Assembly: GCA_013823855.1 (NCBI GenBank)
Contig: PNMW01000047.1
Coordinates: 1 to 57,507, forward strand
Direction of reading: 5' to 3'
From: Lysobacteraceae bacterium
Lineage (GTDB): Bacteria > Pseudomonadota > Gammaproteobacteria > Nevskiales > Nevskiaceae
DNA: 57,507 bases
The notes beneath the pieces were generated by a model, which was not told where the DNA came from, did no database searches, and saw only the letters and a list, made by a program, of their open reading frames with translations. Below, piece after piece: positions 1 to 11,385 of this stretch. Positions within the stretch are counted from its first letter, which is position 1. Every line of letters begins with the position of its first letter. The position numbers and the translations under genes were made by a program.

Positions 1-1697
1 CGTCATGTGATGCGCCGGCGGGTCGAGGCGGGCATCTGGGAGCTGTTCGTGCCGCGGCTCCAGACCGGTGCGCGCTACCAGTTCGAACTGCTCGGCGCCG
101 ATGGCGACCGCTGGCTGAAGGCCGATCCGTTCGCCCGCCAGACCGAGGCGGCGCCGGGCACCGCCTCGGTGGTCGCCGCCGTGCCACCGCCGGTGGCGGC
201 ACTGGCCGATCGTGATTCCCGCCAGCGCCGCGATGCGCCGATCGCGATCTACGAGGTGCATGCCGGCTCCTGGCAGCGCAACGAGTTCGGCCATGGCGCG
301 CCGCCGGACTGGGACCAGCTGGCCGCCCGCCTGATTCCCTACGTGCGCAGCCTGCAGTTCACCCACATCGAGCTGCTGCCGATCGCCGAATACCCGTTCG
401 GCGGCAGCTGGGGCTATCAGCCGCTCGGCCTGTACGCGCCGACGGCGCGCTTCGGCACGCCGGAAGGCTTCGCGCGCTTCGTGTCGGCGGCGCATGCCGC
501 CGGCATTGGCGTGATCGTCGACTGGGTGCCGGCGCATTTCCCGGCCGATGCCCACGGCCTGCGCCGCTTCGACGGCACGGCCCTGTTCGAGCACGAGGAC
601 CCGCGCGAGGGCTATCACCCGGACTGGAACACGCTGATCTACAACCACGGCCGGCCGGAGGTCAGCGGCTTCCTGATCGGCGCCGCGCTGCACTTCATCG
701 AGCAGTACGGTGTCGATGGCCTGAGAGTCGACGCGGTCGCCTCGATGCTGCACCGGGATTACTCGCGCAAGGCCGGCGAATGGGTGCCGAACCGCTACGG
801 TGGTCGCGAGAACCTGGAAGCGGTGGCCTTCGTCCGCGAGCTGAACGCGGTGATCGCCGAGCGCTGCCCGGGTGCGATGGTGATCGCCGAGGAATCGACG
901 TCCTGGCCCGGCGTCACCGCCGATACCGCGCACGGCGGCCTGGGCTTTGCTTACAAGTGGAACATGGGCTGGATGCACGACACCTTGCAGTACATGGCGC
1001 GCGAGCCGGTGCATCGCCGCCATCACCATGCCGACATCACCTTCGGCCTGATGTACGCCCATGCCGAGGCCTTCGTGCTGCCGCTGTCGCACGACGAGGT
1101 CGTGCACCTGAAGCGGGCGCTGGTCGCCAAGCTGCCGGGCGACGCCTGGCAGCGTCATGCGGGCCTGCGCGCCTACTACGGGTTGATGTGGGCCTATCCC
1201 GGCAAGAAGCTGCTGTTCATGGGCGGCGAGATCGCCCAGGAACGCGAGTGGAACCATGATCGCGAGCTGGACTGGTTCGGGCTCGGCGATCCGCTGAAGC
1301 AGGGGCTGCAGCGCTATGTCGGCGATCTGAACCGCCTGTATCGCGAGCGGCCGGCGCTGCATCGCGGCGACTGCGACAGCCGCGGCTTCCGGTGGGTGGT
1401 GGTCGACGACGCCGCCAACAGCGCTTTCGCCTGGCTGCGGCTGGCGCCGGACGACAGCAGCCCGCCGGTGCTGGTGATCTGCAACTTCACGCCGGCGGTG
1501 CTCGGCGCCTACCGCGTCGGCGTGCCGAGCCCGGGGCGCTGGCGCGAGATCCTCAACAGCGACGCCGCGCTCTACGGCGGCGGCAATGTCGGCAATGTCG
1601 GCGGCGTGGTCGCGTGCCCGATCCCCAGCCACGGCCAGCCGGCCAGCCTGGAACTGACGGTGCCGCCGCTGGCCAGCCTGTGGCTGGAACTGGCGGC

Positions 1698-1701
<4 letters not shown>
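1..1701 (+). CDS. glgB: 1,4-alpha-glucan branching enzyme (5' end outside window)
   Basis: Branching enzyme of glycogen synthesis: it cuts alpha-1,4 chains and re-attaches them in alpha-1,6 linkage in the cytoplasm. The reading frame is open to base 1 (Arg-His-Val-Met-Arg), matching the region after the N-terminal carbohydrate-binding modules of GlgB, so roughly 160 residues are missing upstream. GH13 motifs are visible: [12 protein letters not shown] with the nucleophile Asp, [10 protein letters not shown] with the acid/base Glu, and [10 protein letters not shown]. The C-terminus ([19 protein letters not shown]) is typical of the family. The stop overlaps the glgX start in an ATGA, so the two are translationally coupled. 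Confidence 0.95.
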
Positions 1702-3805
<2,104 letters not shown>

Positions 3806-3806
<1 letters not shown>

Positions 3807-5866
3807 TGTCCGCCCTGCACGAACTGGCCGCCGCGGCCGGTCTTTCGACGCGCTGGATCGATTGGCAGGGTGTGCATCGCGAGGTTCGCGACGACACCCT
3901 GCAGGCGGTACTCGGCGCGCTCGGCTATCGCGCCGACGATCCGGCCGCTTGCGAACGCGAACTGGCGCGCCTGGCCGCCGAGCGCGCCGCCGCAGTGCTG
4001 CCGCCGATGCTGGTGGTGCGCGCCGGGGCGCCGGCGGTGGTCGGGCCGATCGCCGATCCGGCGCTGCGCGCCTATGTGCTGAGCCTGGAGGACGGCACGC
4101 GGCACGAAGGTGTGGCGGAACTCGGCGACGACGGCCTGTGCCGGATCGCGCTGTTTGCGCCGATCGGCTATCACCGGCTGGCGATCAACCGCCAGCATGT
4201 CCAGCTGGCCGTGGTGCCGCCGCGCGCGTTCACGGTGCAGGATCTCGCCGGCGAGCGCCGGCTCTGGGGCTGCACGGCCCAGCTCTACGCCTTGCGCTCG
4301 ACCGGCGATGGCGGCATCGGCACGTTCGCCGGGCTGGGCGCCCATGCGAAAGCGCTCGGCGAACAGGGCGCGGATGCGCTGGCCGTCAGCCCGGTCCACG
4401 CGCTGTTCGCCGCCGATGTCGAGCGCTTCAGCCCGTATTCGCCGTCGAGCCGGCTGTTCGTCAACGCGCTGCATGTCGATCTGGCCGCGACCTTCGGCGC
4501 CGACGCGCTGGCGCAGGCGCTGGCCGACGAAGGGGCTGCGGCACTGGCCGCCGAGCTGGAATCGCTGGCATTGGTCGACTGGCCGCGTGCCGCGCGGCTG
4601 CGCCTGACGCTGGCGCGCCGGCTGCTGGCCGGCTTCGATCAGCTGGCGGACCCGCTGCGCGCCGATTGCGCCGCGTTCATCGAGGCCGGCGGCAGCGCGC
4701 TGCGCGATCACGCCCGCTTCGAGGCGCTGCACCGGCATTTCCTGCAGCAGTCTCCGCCGCTGTGGCGCTGGACCGACTGGCCGGCCGAATTCCGCGATCC
4801 GCGCAGCGCCGAGGTCGAGGCTTTCGCCACCGAGCAGGCCGACGAGGTCGCCTTCCACCTGCGCCTGCAATGGCTGGCCGATCGCGGCCTGCAGCAGGCG
4901 CAGGCGGCGGCGAAAGCCGGCGGCATGGCGATCGGCCTGATCAGCGATCTGGCGGTCGGCGCCGATGGCGGCGGCAGTCATGGCTGGAGCCGGCCGCAGG
5001 ACTTCCTGCAGGGCCTGTCGGTCGGCGCGCCGCCCGATGCGCTGAACGCGCTCGGCCAGGGCTGGGGCCTGACCGCCTATTCGCCGCGCGCCCTGGTCGA
5101 CGAGGCCTACGCACCGTTCCTCGAACTGCTGCGTGCCCAGCTGCGCCATGCCGGCGGCCTGCGCATCGACCATGTCATCGGCCTGGGCCGCCTGTGGCTG
5201 ATTCCCGACGGCGCCGGTCCGCGCGAAGGCGCCTACCTGCAGTATCCGATCGAGGCGCTGTTCGGCCTGATCGCGCTGGAATCCTGGCGCCATCGCGCGG
5301 TGATCATCGGCGAGGACATGGGCACGGTGCCGGACGGTTTCCGCCAGCGGATGAGCCCGGCCGGCATCCTCGGCATGCGGGTGCTGTGGTTCGAGCGCGA
5401 CTGGGGCCTGTTCGTCGAGCCCTCGCGCTGGGCGGCCGATGTGGTGGCGATGACCACCACCCACGATCTGCCGACCGTCGCCGGCTGGTGGACCGGCCGC
5501 GACATCGACTGGCGGGCGGCGCTGGCGCTGTACGGCGAAGGCCAGGATGAAGCCTGGGATCGGCGCAGCCGCGCCGAGGACCGCGACAAGCTGTGGGCCG
5601 CCTTCGTCCATGCCGGTGTCGCCAGCGGCCCGCAACCGCCGGTCGATCAGCCGGCGGCCGTGGTCGACGCCGCCTGCGCGTTTGTTGCCGCCACGCCGTC
5701 ACCGCTGGCGCTGATTCCGCTCGAAGACCTGCTCGGCGTGATCGAGCAGCCGAACGTGCCGGGCACCATCGACACGCATCCGAACTGGCGGCGGCGGCTG
5801 TCCGGCCTGCTGGATTCGGAACCCGTCGCCGCGCGGATCGTCGTGCTGGTGGAGGCCCGACCTTGA
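3806..5866 (+). CDS. malQ: 4-alpha-glucanotransferase (amylomaltase)
   Basis: GH77 disproportionating enzyme of 686 residues that transfers maltodextrin segments between chains, processing the short glucans released by GlgX. Visible motifs: LRIDHVIGLGRLWLIP (nucleophile Asp region), GEDMGTVPDGFR (acid/base Glu) and TTTHDLPTVAGWW. The N-terminal ~130 residues form the extra beta-rich module of the long bacterial MalQ type. The ATG shares one base with the glgX stop, so this is the third gene of one operon. No strong terminator was seen downstream before the Calx-beta gene. Confidence 0.95.
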
Positions 5867-5980
5867 CCGGATGGCAGACCGCGATGGACGCTTGGCTCCT
5901 GCGGGTATCCGGATTTTCGAGATGACCGCATCCACTGAAGCGTTGGATTTCGAGTGCGCGGCATCTCAAAGGGGAACGCC

Positions 5981-7180
5981 ATGAACAGTGCATCCGCAGC
6001 ACGGCAGGATCGTCCGTCGGTGACCCGCCGGGGACCGTTCGCCCGTGGCCTTGTCCTGGCGCTGATGACGCTGGGGCCTGTATCGGCGATCAGTGTCGCT
6101 GGTGGGGCGGCGGCGTCGACACCGCCGTTTGTCGCCGTTGCGGGCTTCGTCCTGCGGGAAGGCAATTCCGGCGTCGTGCAGGCCAAGCCCCAGGTGACCC
6201 TGAGTGCTCCATCCAGTAGCCCGGTGTCGGTGACGCTGGCGACCTCGAATGGCACCGCGACCGCCGGCAGCGACTACGTCGCTCGGACCGCGACTCTGGT
6301 ATTCCAGCCCGGGGAAACGCTGCACACGTTCACGATCGACGTGCTGGGCGACACGGCTTTCGAGAGCGACGAAAGCCTGTTCGTCACCATCACCGACATC
6401 GTCGGCGGCAGCATCGACCCGCAAAAGCCGTTCACTTCGCAGAGCGAACTACGGGTTCTCAACGACGATCCGGCACCCTCCCAGTCTGCGGTCACGATCG
6501 AGGGCAGCGAGGTCGTCGAAGGCAATTTCGGGACGCGGGATGCCGTGTTCACGGTCAGGCTGGCGCCGCCGTCCACCGACCCGGTCTCGATGACTTTCGA
6601 GACGCTTTCGGGTGGAACCGCGACTCCCGGTGTCGATTTCGAGCAGACCGCGGTCGGTGTTGCTTTTGCGCCCGGAGAAACCGTGAAGCAGGTAATCGTT
6701 CCGGTGATCGGCGACACCCGGCCCGAGGCCGACGAAACCATCCGCGGCGTGCTGACCGAGGCCACCGGCGGCGCGCTCATCACCACCGCTCAGGCCTTCG
6801 TCACCATCCGCGATGACGACAGCGCGCTGCCGTCGCTGTCGATCAACGATGTCACCGTCACCGAAGCCGCCCAAGGTCCGCTGAGCATCGCCGCGTTCAA
6901 GCTGACGCTGTCGTCGCCGGCCAGTACGGCGATCTCCGTCGAAGTCAGCACCGTCAACGGCTCCGCCGCCGCGATCACCCGCAGCCAGAAGGGTGACTAC
7001 GTGGCGCGGACGACGGTCGTCACTTTCCCGCCGGGCAAGCGCACGCAGACCTTCAATGTCGTGGTCGTCGACGACAACCGGGTTGAAGGCAGTGAAACCT
7101 TTGGCGTCAATCTGAGCAACGCCGGCGGCGCAACGATCGCGCGACCGCAGGGCCTTGGCAGGATTCTGGACAACGACTGA
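5981..7180 (+). CDS. Exported Calx-beta repeat protein
   Basis: A 399-residue protein. The ATG at 5981 is chosen because AAAGGGGA lies about 6-10 bases upstream; a GTG at 5954 is the alternative. An N-terminal basic stretch plus a hydrophobic segment (FARGLVLALMTLGPVSAIS) resembles a signal peptide. Three Calx-beta modules of about 110 residues follow, each with the pattern of an xDY or xDF segment, a V-x-F-x-PG-E/K strand, I-x-V-x-D/G-D and an E-x-x-E-x-x turn (for example VFQPGETLHTFTIDVLGD and EGSETFGVNLSN). Calx-beta modules bind calcium and occur in bacterial surface adhesins. There is no anchor domain or RTX block, so it is probably secreted or periplasmic. Specific role unknown. Confidence 0.8.
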   Translation: MNSASAARQDRPSVTRRGPFARGLVLALMTLGPVSAISVAGGAAASTPPFVAVAGFVLREGNSGVVQAKPQVTLSAPSSSPVSVTLATSNGTATAGSDYVARTATLVFQPGETLHTFTIDVLGDTAFESDESLFVTITDIVGGSIDPQKPFTSQSELRVLNDDPAPSQSAVTIEGSEVVEGNFGTRDAVFTVRLAPPSTDPVSMTFETLSGGTATPGVDFEQTAVGVAFAPGETVKQVIVPVIGDTRPEADETIRGVLTEATGGALITTAQAFVTIRDDDSALPSLSINDVTVTEAAQGPLSIAAFKLTLSSPASTAISVEVSTVNGSAAAITRSQKGDYVARTTVVTFPPGKRTQTFNVVVVDDNRVEGSETFGVNLSNAGGATIARPQGLGRILDND

Positions 7181-7196
7181 CGGCCGGACAGCATTC

Positions 7197-7228
7197 GCGC
7201 GCGGACGAGTAGTGCTACGTCCGCGCGC
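7197..7228. terminator. Bidirectional hairpin between convergent genes
   Basis: A perfect 11-bp inverted repeat (GCGCGCGGACG / CGTCCGCGCGC) with a 10-base loop lies between the convergent ends of the Calx-beta gene and the FadL-type gene. No T-tract follows on either strand, so Rho-independent termination is only probable. Confidence 0.55.
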
Positions 7229-7233
7229 CTGAA

Positions 7234-8517
7234 TCACCAGCGTCGGCTGAACTCGAACACCCAGGCGATCACGCCGTAGCCGTCGCGGGCATTGGTGAAC
7301 GGCTGGGCCGGGTTGTTGGCGGCCTCGGTCTTGGCCGGCTGGTACTGGATCGCCGACGAGAACTCCCAGCGATCCGACAGCACCTGGCGGATGCCGACGT
7401 TGAGTTCGACTTCCTGCGTGACATTGATGGTCGGCGTGACGTTGCGGTTCGGCACCGGATTGCGCGCCAGGTTGATGCCGGCCATCAGGCGTGTCTTGTC
7501 GGTGAGGTCATAGGCGGCGCCGAGCGCGAACACGAACTGGTCGCGGAACCCCAGCGCCTGGTCGAGCACCAGCGACTGCGGCACGTTGGCGTTCGCGGTT
7601 TCCGGATCGCGGGCGCTCAGGCGCACGGACTTCGCGGCGCCCGACCAGTCCAGCCAGGTCACTTCGGTCGACAGCAGCCACTTCGGCGCGGCGCGCCAGG
7701 CGATGCCGACGCCGAACTCCTGCGGCAGCGCGAAGCCCTTGACGCGCGCCTCGCCGTAGCGGACCACGCCCTGATCGATCGCGTCGTAGTTGACGCTCAG
7801 TTCGCCGCCTTCGAGCTTGAGCTTGTTGATCGATGCATAGCTGGCGCCGATCGCGATCGTCGGGCTGAAACGGTACAGCAGGCCGACGCGGCCGTTGTAG
7901 CTGACGCCGTCGGCGCCATCGAGGCGCAGCCCGTGGAAGCCGGTGGCGGCATCGGAGGTCTTCGGGAACAGCTTCTGGCGCAGCGAGGCATACGACACGT
8001 TGAACGCCGCGCCGAGGCTCAGTTGCGGCGTGAGCTGCCAGCCGAGGCCGGTGGCCAGGCGGGTGACGCCGAAGGTCACCGCATAGGCGTCGACGGTGCC
8101 GAAGGCGGTGTTGAGGTCCTCGTACTCGGAGCCCGACCCGCCAGCGACGAACATGCCGACGCCGAGCGTCAGGTCCGGTCGCCACAGCTTGCGGGCATAG
8201 CTGGCGTTGAGCAGCGCGCCGTACGGCTGGTCCGAGCGCTTGCGGCTGTTCAGTGCATCGCGATGGCTGAAGCCGTTGGTGACGAACGGCTCGATCGAGG
8301 CATCGAGTCGCGAACCGGGAATCTGCGTCAGGTTGGCCGGATTGATGGTGACCGCGGCGCTCGAGCCGGGCACCGCGAGATCGGCGCTGCCCATGCCCAG
8401 CGACTGCGCGCCGATACCGGTGACGTTCAGCCCGTTGCCGGCCCACGCCGGGTGGCTGGCAAGACTGGCGGCGGACAGGCACAGCAGGGCCACGGCGCGT
8501 GGCGACAGCTTCGGCAT
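7234..8517 (-). CDS. FadL/OmpP1-family outer-membrane transport protein
   Basis: A 427-residue outer-membrane beta-barrel of the FadL/TodX family, which passes hydrophobic substrates such as long-chain fatty acids or hydrocarbons. The start at 8517 follows a strong Shine-Dalgarno (GGGGGAG) and begins a clear signal peptide (MPKLSPRAVALLCLSAASLA, cleavage near HPAWA-G). The mature N-terminus GNGLNVTGIGAQSLGMGSAD and the NPA/P segment (VTINPANLTQIPG) are family hallmarks. It ends in an aromatic/basic residue pair (FSRRW) compatible with barrel assembly. Substrate cannot be read from sequence. It is divergent from the SDR gene and convergent with the Calx-beta gene. Confidence 0.9.
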   Translation of the reverse strand: MPKLSPRAVALLCLSAASLASHPAWAGNGLNVTGIGAQSLGMGSADLAVPGSSAAVTINPANLTQIPGSRLDASIEPFVTNGFSHRDALNSRKRSDQPYGALLNASYARKLWRPDLTLGVGMFVAGGSGSEYEDLNTAFGTVDAYAVTFGVTRLATGLGWQLTPQLSLGAAFNVSYASLRQKLFPKTSDAATGFHGLRLDGADGVSYNGRVGLLYRFSPTIAIGASYASINKLKLEGGELSVNYDAIDQGVVRYGEARVKGFALPQEFGVGIAWRAAPKWLLSTEVTWLDWSGAAKSVRLSARDPETANANVPQSLVLDQALGFRDQFVFALGAAYDLTDKTRLMAGINLARNPVPNRNVTPTINVTQEVELNVGIRQVLSDRWEFSSAIQYQPAKTEAANNPAQPFTNARDGYGVIAWVFEFSRRW

Positions 8518-8828
8518 CAGGAACTCCCCCTTGCAATGGTGCGGCCGTCTCGATGACGACCGCGATGACGTGCGTACTTGACGCATTGTCGATTTGTCAT
8601 GAACACGATGTTTAGTATGGTTCATTACCACTTCTCTCAGGAAGGCCCCGGCCGGCGAACGGCGGCGCAGCCGGGATGTCTTCCCGAGTCCGCCCGGGCT
8701 ATCCGGACGGGTGGCTTGCATCACGACGCCGGCTGCTAGCCTCGGGCGCTTCCAGTGAGGCGGCGCGGCTGTCGGGCCGACCTCGCATCACGCCCGCATG
8801 ACGGGCATCGCGATACGAGGAGAACCCC
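8518..8828. other. Divergent intergenic region between the FadL-type and SDR genes
   Basis: 311 bases without a gene. It holds the Shine-Dalgarno sites of both flanking genes and an A/T-richer core around 8575-8635, the likely promoter zone. A short inverted repeat TGGT-N5-ACCA is at about 8618-8630. No convincing -35/-10 pair, sigma-54 site or RNA gene was found. Confidence 0.4.
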
Positions 8829-9596
8829 ATGGGTCGAGTTGCAGGCAAGGTTGCACTGGTCACCGGCGCGGCGAAGGGCATCGGCGAGGCGTGCGCGCTG
8901 CTGCTGGCGAAGGAAGGCGCGAAGGTGGTGGTCAGCGACCTCGACCGCGCGGCCGGCGAGGCGGTTGCGGCGAAGATCGTCGCGGCCGGCGGCGAGGCGC
9001 TGTTCGTCCGGCAGGACGTCACCGACGAAGCCGGCTGGCCGGCCGCGATCGCCGCGACCGAGCAGCGTTTCGGTGCGCTGCACGTGCTGGTCAACAACGC
9101 CGGCATCGCCATTCCCGGCAACGCCGCCGACTGCACGCTGGCCGACTGGCGCAAGACCCTCGCGGTGAATCTGGACGCCGTGTTCCTCGGCACCAAGTAC
9201 GCGATCCCGGCGATGACCGGCAAGAACGGTTCGATCATCAACCTCTCGTCGATCGAAGGCATCGTCGCCGATCCGAACCTGGCCTCGTACAACGCCAGCA
9301 AGGGCGGCGTGCGCCTGTTCACCAAGTCGGCGGCGCTGCACTGCGGCAAGACCGGGCTCAAGGTGCGCGTCAATTCGGTGCATCCGGGCTACATCTGGAC
9401 GCCGATGGTCGAGGACTACGTGACCTCGATCGGCGATCTCGCCGAAGGCCGCGCCGCGCTCGACGCGCTGCATCCGATCGGCCACGTCGGCGAGGTGATG
9501 GATGTCGCCTACGGCGTGCTGTACCTGGCCAGCGACGAATCGAAGTTCGTCACCGGCTCCGAGCTGGTGATCGACGGCGGCTACACGGCGCAGTAG
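8829..9596 (+). CDS. Short-chain dehydrogenase/reductase (SDR) family oxidoreductase
   Basis: Classical SDR of 255 residues. The NAD(P)-binding TGAAKGIG motif is at residues 13-20 and an Asp follows beta-2 (SDLD), suggesting NAD preference. NNAG is at about residue 90, the catalytic Ser lies in INLSSIEG and the Tyr/Lys pair in YNASKGG. The C-terminus (VTGSELVIDGGYTAQ) is typical of alcohol, sugar or 3-hydroxyacyl dehydrogenases. The ATG has a good ribosome site (GAGGAG, 8 bases upstream). The substrate is unknown; the closest named types are cyclic-alcohol or glucose dehydrogenases. It is convergent with the GntR gene, 12 bases apart. Confidence 0.9.
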   Translation: MGRVAGKVALVTGAAKGIGEACALLLAKEGAKVVVSDLDRAAGEAVAAKIVAAGGEALFVRQDVTDEAGWPAAIAATEQRFGALHVLVNNAGIAIPGNAADCTLADWRKTLAVNLDAVFLGTKYAIPAMTGKNGSIINLSSIEGIVADPNLASYNASKGGVRLFTKSAALHCGKTGLKVRVNSVHPGYIWTPMVEDYVTSIGDLAEGRAALDALHPIGHVGEVMDVAYGVLYLASDESKFVTGSELVIDGGYTAQ

Positions 9597-9608
9597 CGCC
9601 GGACGGCC

Positions 9609-10397
9609 TCAGGCCACGCCCGCGAGCACCGCTTTCAGGTCGATGCCGTTGGCGCCGTGCTCGACCAGGTTCAGGTCGTCGAGCACGTGCCGCAGGTGGG
9701 CGAGCATCAGCTCCACGGCCGCCGGGTCACCGCGTTCCAGCGCGCTGCACAGCGCCTGATGCTCGTCCGGCGGGCAGGACGTCGCGCCCGGCCGCTGGAA
9801 CACGGCGATGATCAGCGACGACCGCGAGACCAGCTCGCGCAGCAGCCGGGCCAGGGTCGGATTGCCGGCCAGCTCGGCGATCACCAGATGGAATTCGCCG
9901 GACAGCTTCAGCTGGGCGCGGCGGTCCTGATCGCGCCAGGCCTGCTTCTCGCGCGCCAGATGCTCGCGAAGGCGGCGCAGGTCGGCGCGGGTGGCCCGCT
10001 GCAGGAAGCGGGCGACGATGCCGGCTTCCAGCAGGCTGCGGGCCTCGAAGATGTCGCGGGCTTCCTGCACCGTCGGCTGCGACACGATCGCGCCGCGGTT
10101 CGGCATCAGGGTCACCACCCGTTCGTGCGCCAGCCGCTGCAGCACCTGGCGGATGCGGGTGCGGCCGAGCCCGAAGATCTCGCACAGCTTGTCCTCGACC
10201 AGCCGGGTGCCGGGCGGTAGCCGGTGATCCATGATCGCCGACCAGATCCGCTCGTAGGCGTGCTCGATGCCGCCGGCGACCAGCGCCTGCGCGGCCTTCG
10301 CCGCTGCCGACTTCGGTCGTGCGGCAGGCAGCGCGGCGAGGGCGGCGGGCTTCGAGGCGGTCGGCATGTCCTGGGTGGTGATCGGGCGGCCCCGCAT
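9609..10397 (-). CDS. GntR-family transcriptional regulator, FCD (FadR) subfamily
   Basis: A 262-residue regulator. The winged-helix GntR domain is at about residues 45-110 (AYERIWSAIMDHRLPPGTRL, then LGRTRIRQVLQRLAHERVV), followed by an all-helical FCD ligand domain with its metal-site pattern (EARSLLEAGIVARF, FHLVIAELAGNPTLARLL, EHQALCSALERGDP). The start is uncertain: Met1 at 10397 or Met11 at 10367; neither has a strong ribosome site. It lies 61 bases downstream of the ABC permease on the same strand, so it may be the last gene of the transporter operon and its local regulator. A perfect palindrome at 14224-14237 is a possible operator. Confidence 0.9.
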   Translation of the reverse strand: MRGRPITTQDMPTASKPAALAALPAARPKSAAAKAAQALVAGGIEHAYERIWSAIMDHRLPPGTRLVEDKLCEIFGLGRTRIRQVLQRLAHERVVTLMPNRGAIVSQPTVQEARDIFEARSLLEAGIVARFLQRATRADLRRLREHLAREKQAWRDQDRRAQLKLSGEFHLVIAELAGNPTLARLLRELVSRSSLIIAVFQRPGATSCPPDEHQALCSALERGDPAAVELMLAHLRHVLDDLNLVEHGANGIDLKAVLAGVA

Positions 10398-10458
10398 CGG
10401 TGCCGCAGGCGCCGGGCGGGGTCGTCGATTATCGCCAATCGGGCGGGTGGTGCGCCGT

Positions 10459-11385
10459 TCAGGCGTCCGGGTGAAAGCTCTTGCCGAGCGAGGCCGGCTG
10501 GTTGAGCAGGATGGTCTTCGGATCGCGGCAGATCAGCACCAGCACGATGATCGTCGCCGCGTACGGCAGCATCGACAGGAACTCGCTCGGCACCGCCACG
10601 CCGAAGCCCTGCGCGTACAGCTGCATCACGGTGACGCCACCGAACAGGTAGGCGCCGAGCAGCACCCGCAGCGGCTTCCAGGTGGCGAACACCACCAGCG
10701 CCAGCGCGATCCAGCCGCGGCCGGCGCTCAGGCCCTCCACCCACATCGGCGTCAGCGCCGTCGACAGGTAGGCGCCGGCGATGCCGGACATCGCGCCGCC
10801 GAACATCACCGCCTTGTAGCGGATGGCGATCACCGGCGCGCCGATCGCATGCGCCACCGCCGGCGATTCGCCGCAGGCGCGCAGGCGCAGGCCGGCGTGG
10901 CTGCGGGTCAGGAAATGCTGGACCGCGAAGTACAGCGCGATCGACAGGTAGACCGGCAGGTCGTAGTTCAGCAGCAGCGGGCCGAGCACCGGCAGATCGC
11001 TGAGGCCGGCGATGTCGAGCTTCGGCACCCGCTCGATCGGCATGCCGGCATAGCTGCGGCCGACGAACGCCGACAGGCCGATGCCGAACAGGGTCAGCGC
11101 CAGCCCGGTGGCGACCTGGTTGGTCTGCAGGCTCAAGCTCAGGAAGGCGAACAGCAGCGACAGCGCGGTCGCCGCCAGCATGCCGGCGATGAAGGCGAGG
11201 ATCAGGCTGCCGGTGGCGATGCCGGCAGCGAACGCGGCGACGGCGCCGACCAGCATCATCCCTTCGACGCCGAGGTTCAGCACGCCGGCGCGCTCGGTCA
11301 CCAGTTCGCCGAGCGCGGCGTAGATCAGCGGCGTGGCGGCGATCACCGTGCTGACCAGGATCGGGATCAGGTGATCGAGGTTCAT
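10459..11385 (-). CDS. ABC transporter permease, BMP/purine-nucleoside class (second permease)
   Basis: A 308-residue integral membrane protein with about 8 hydrophobic segments, of the branched-chain/ribose-type permease superfamily found with BMP-type binding proteins. The N-terminal block (LGELVTERAGVLNLGVEGMML) is the family signature. The start at 11385 is chosen because it overlaps the stop of the upstream permease (ATGA); the frame stays open far upstream, but that part is antisense-like shadow of the first permease. With the first permease and the ATPase it forms the membrane core of an importer. The purine gene context makes nucleosides or nucleobases the likely substrate. Confidence 0.92.
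   Translation of the reverse strand: MNLDHLIPILVSTVIAATPLIYAALGELVTERAGVLNLGVEGMMLVGAVAAFAAGIATGSLILAFIAGMLAATALSLLFAFLSLSLQTNQVATGLALTLFGIGLSAFVGRSYAGMPIERVPKLDIAGLSDLPVLGPLLLNYDLPVYLSIALYFAVQHFLTRSHAGLRLRACGESPAVAHAIGAPVIAIRYKAVMFGGAMSGIAGAYLSTALTPMWVEGLSAGRGWIALALVVFATWKPLRVLLGAYLFGGVTVMQLYAQGFGVAVPSEFLSMLPYAATIIVLVLICRDPKTILLNQPASLGKSFHPDA

Noticed and set aside
8618..8630. TGGT-N5-ACCA upstream of the FadL-type gene as a FadR site
   Set aside because: FadR-type operators have a shorter spacer and longer arms; this dyad is likely to occur by chance.
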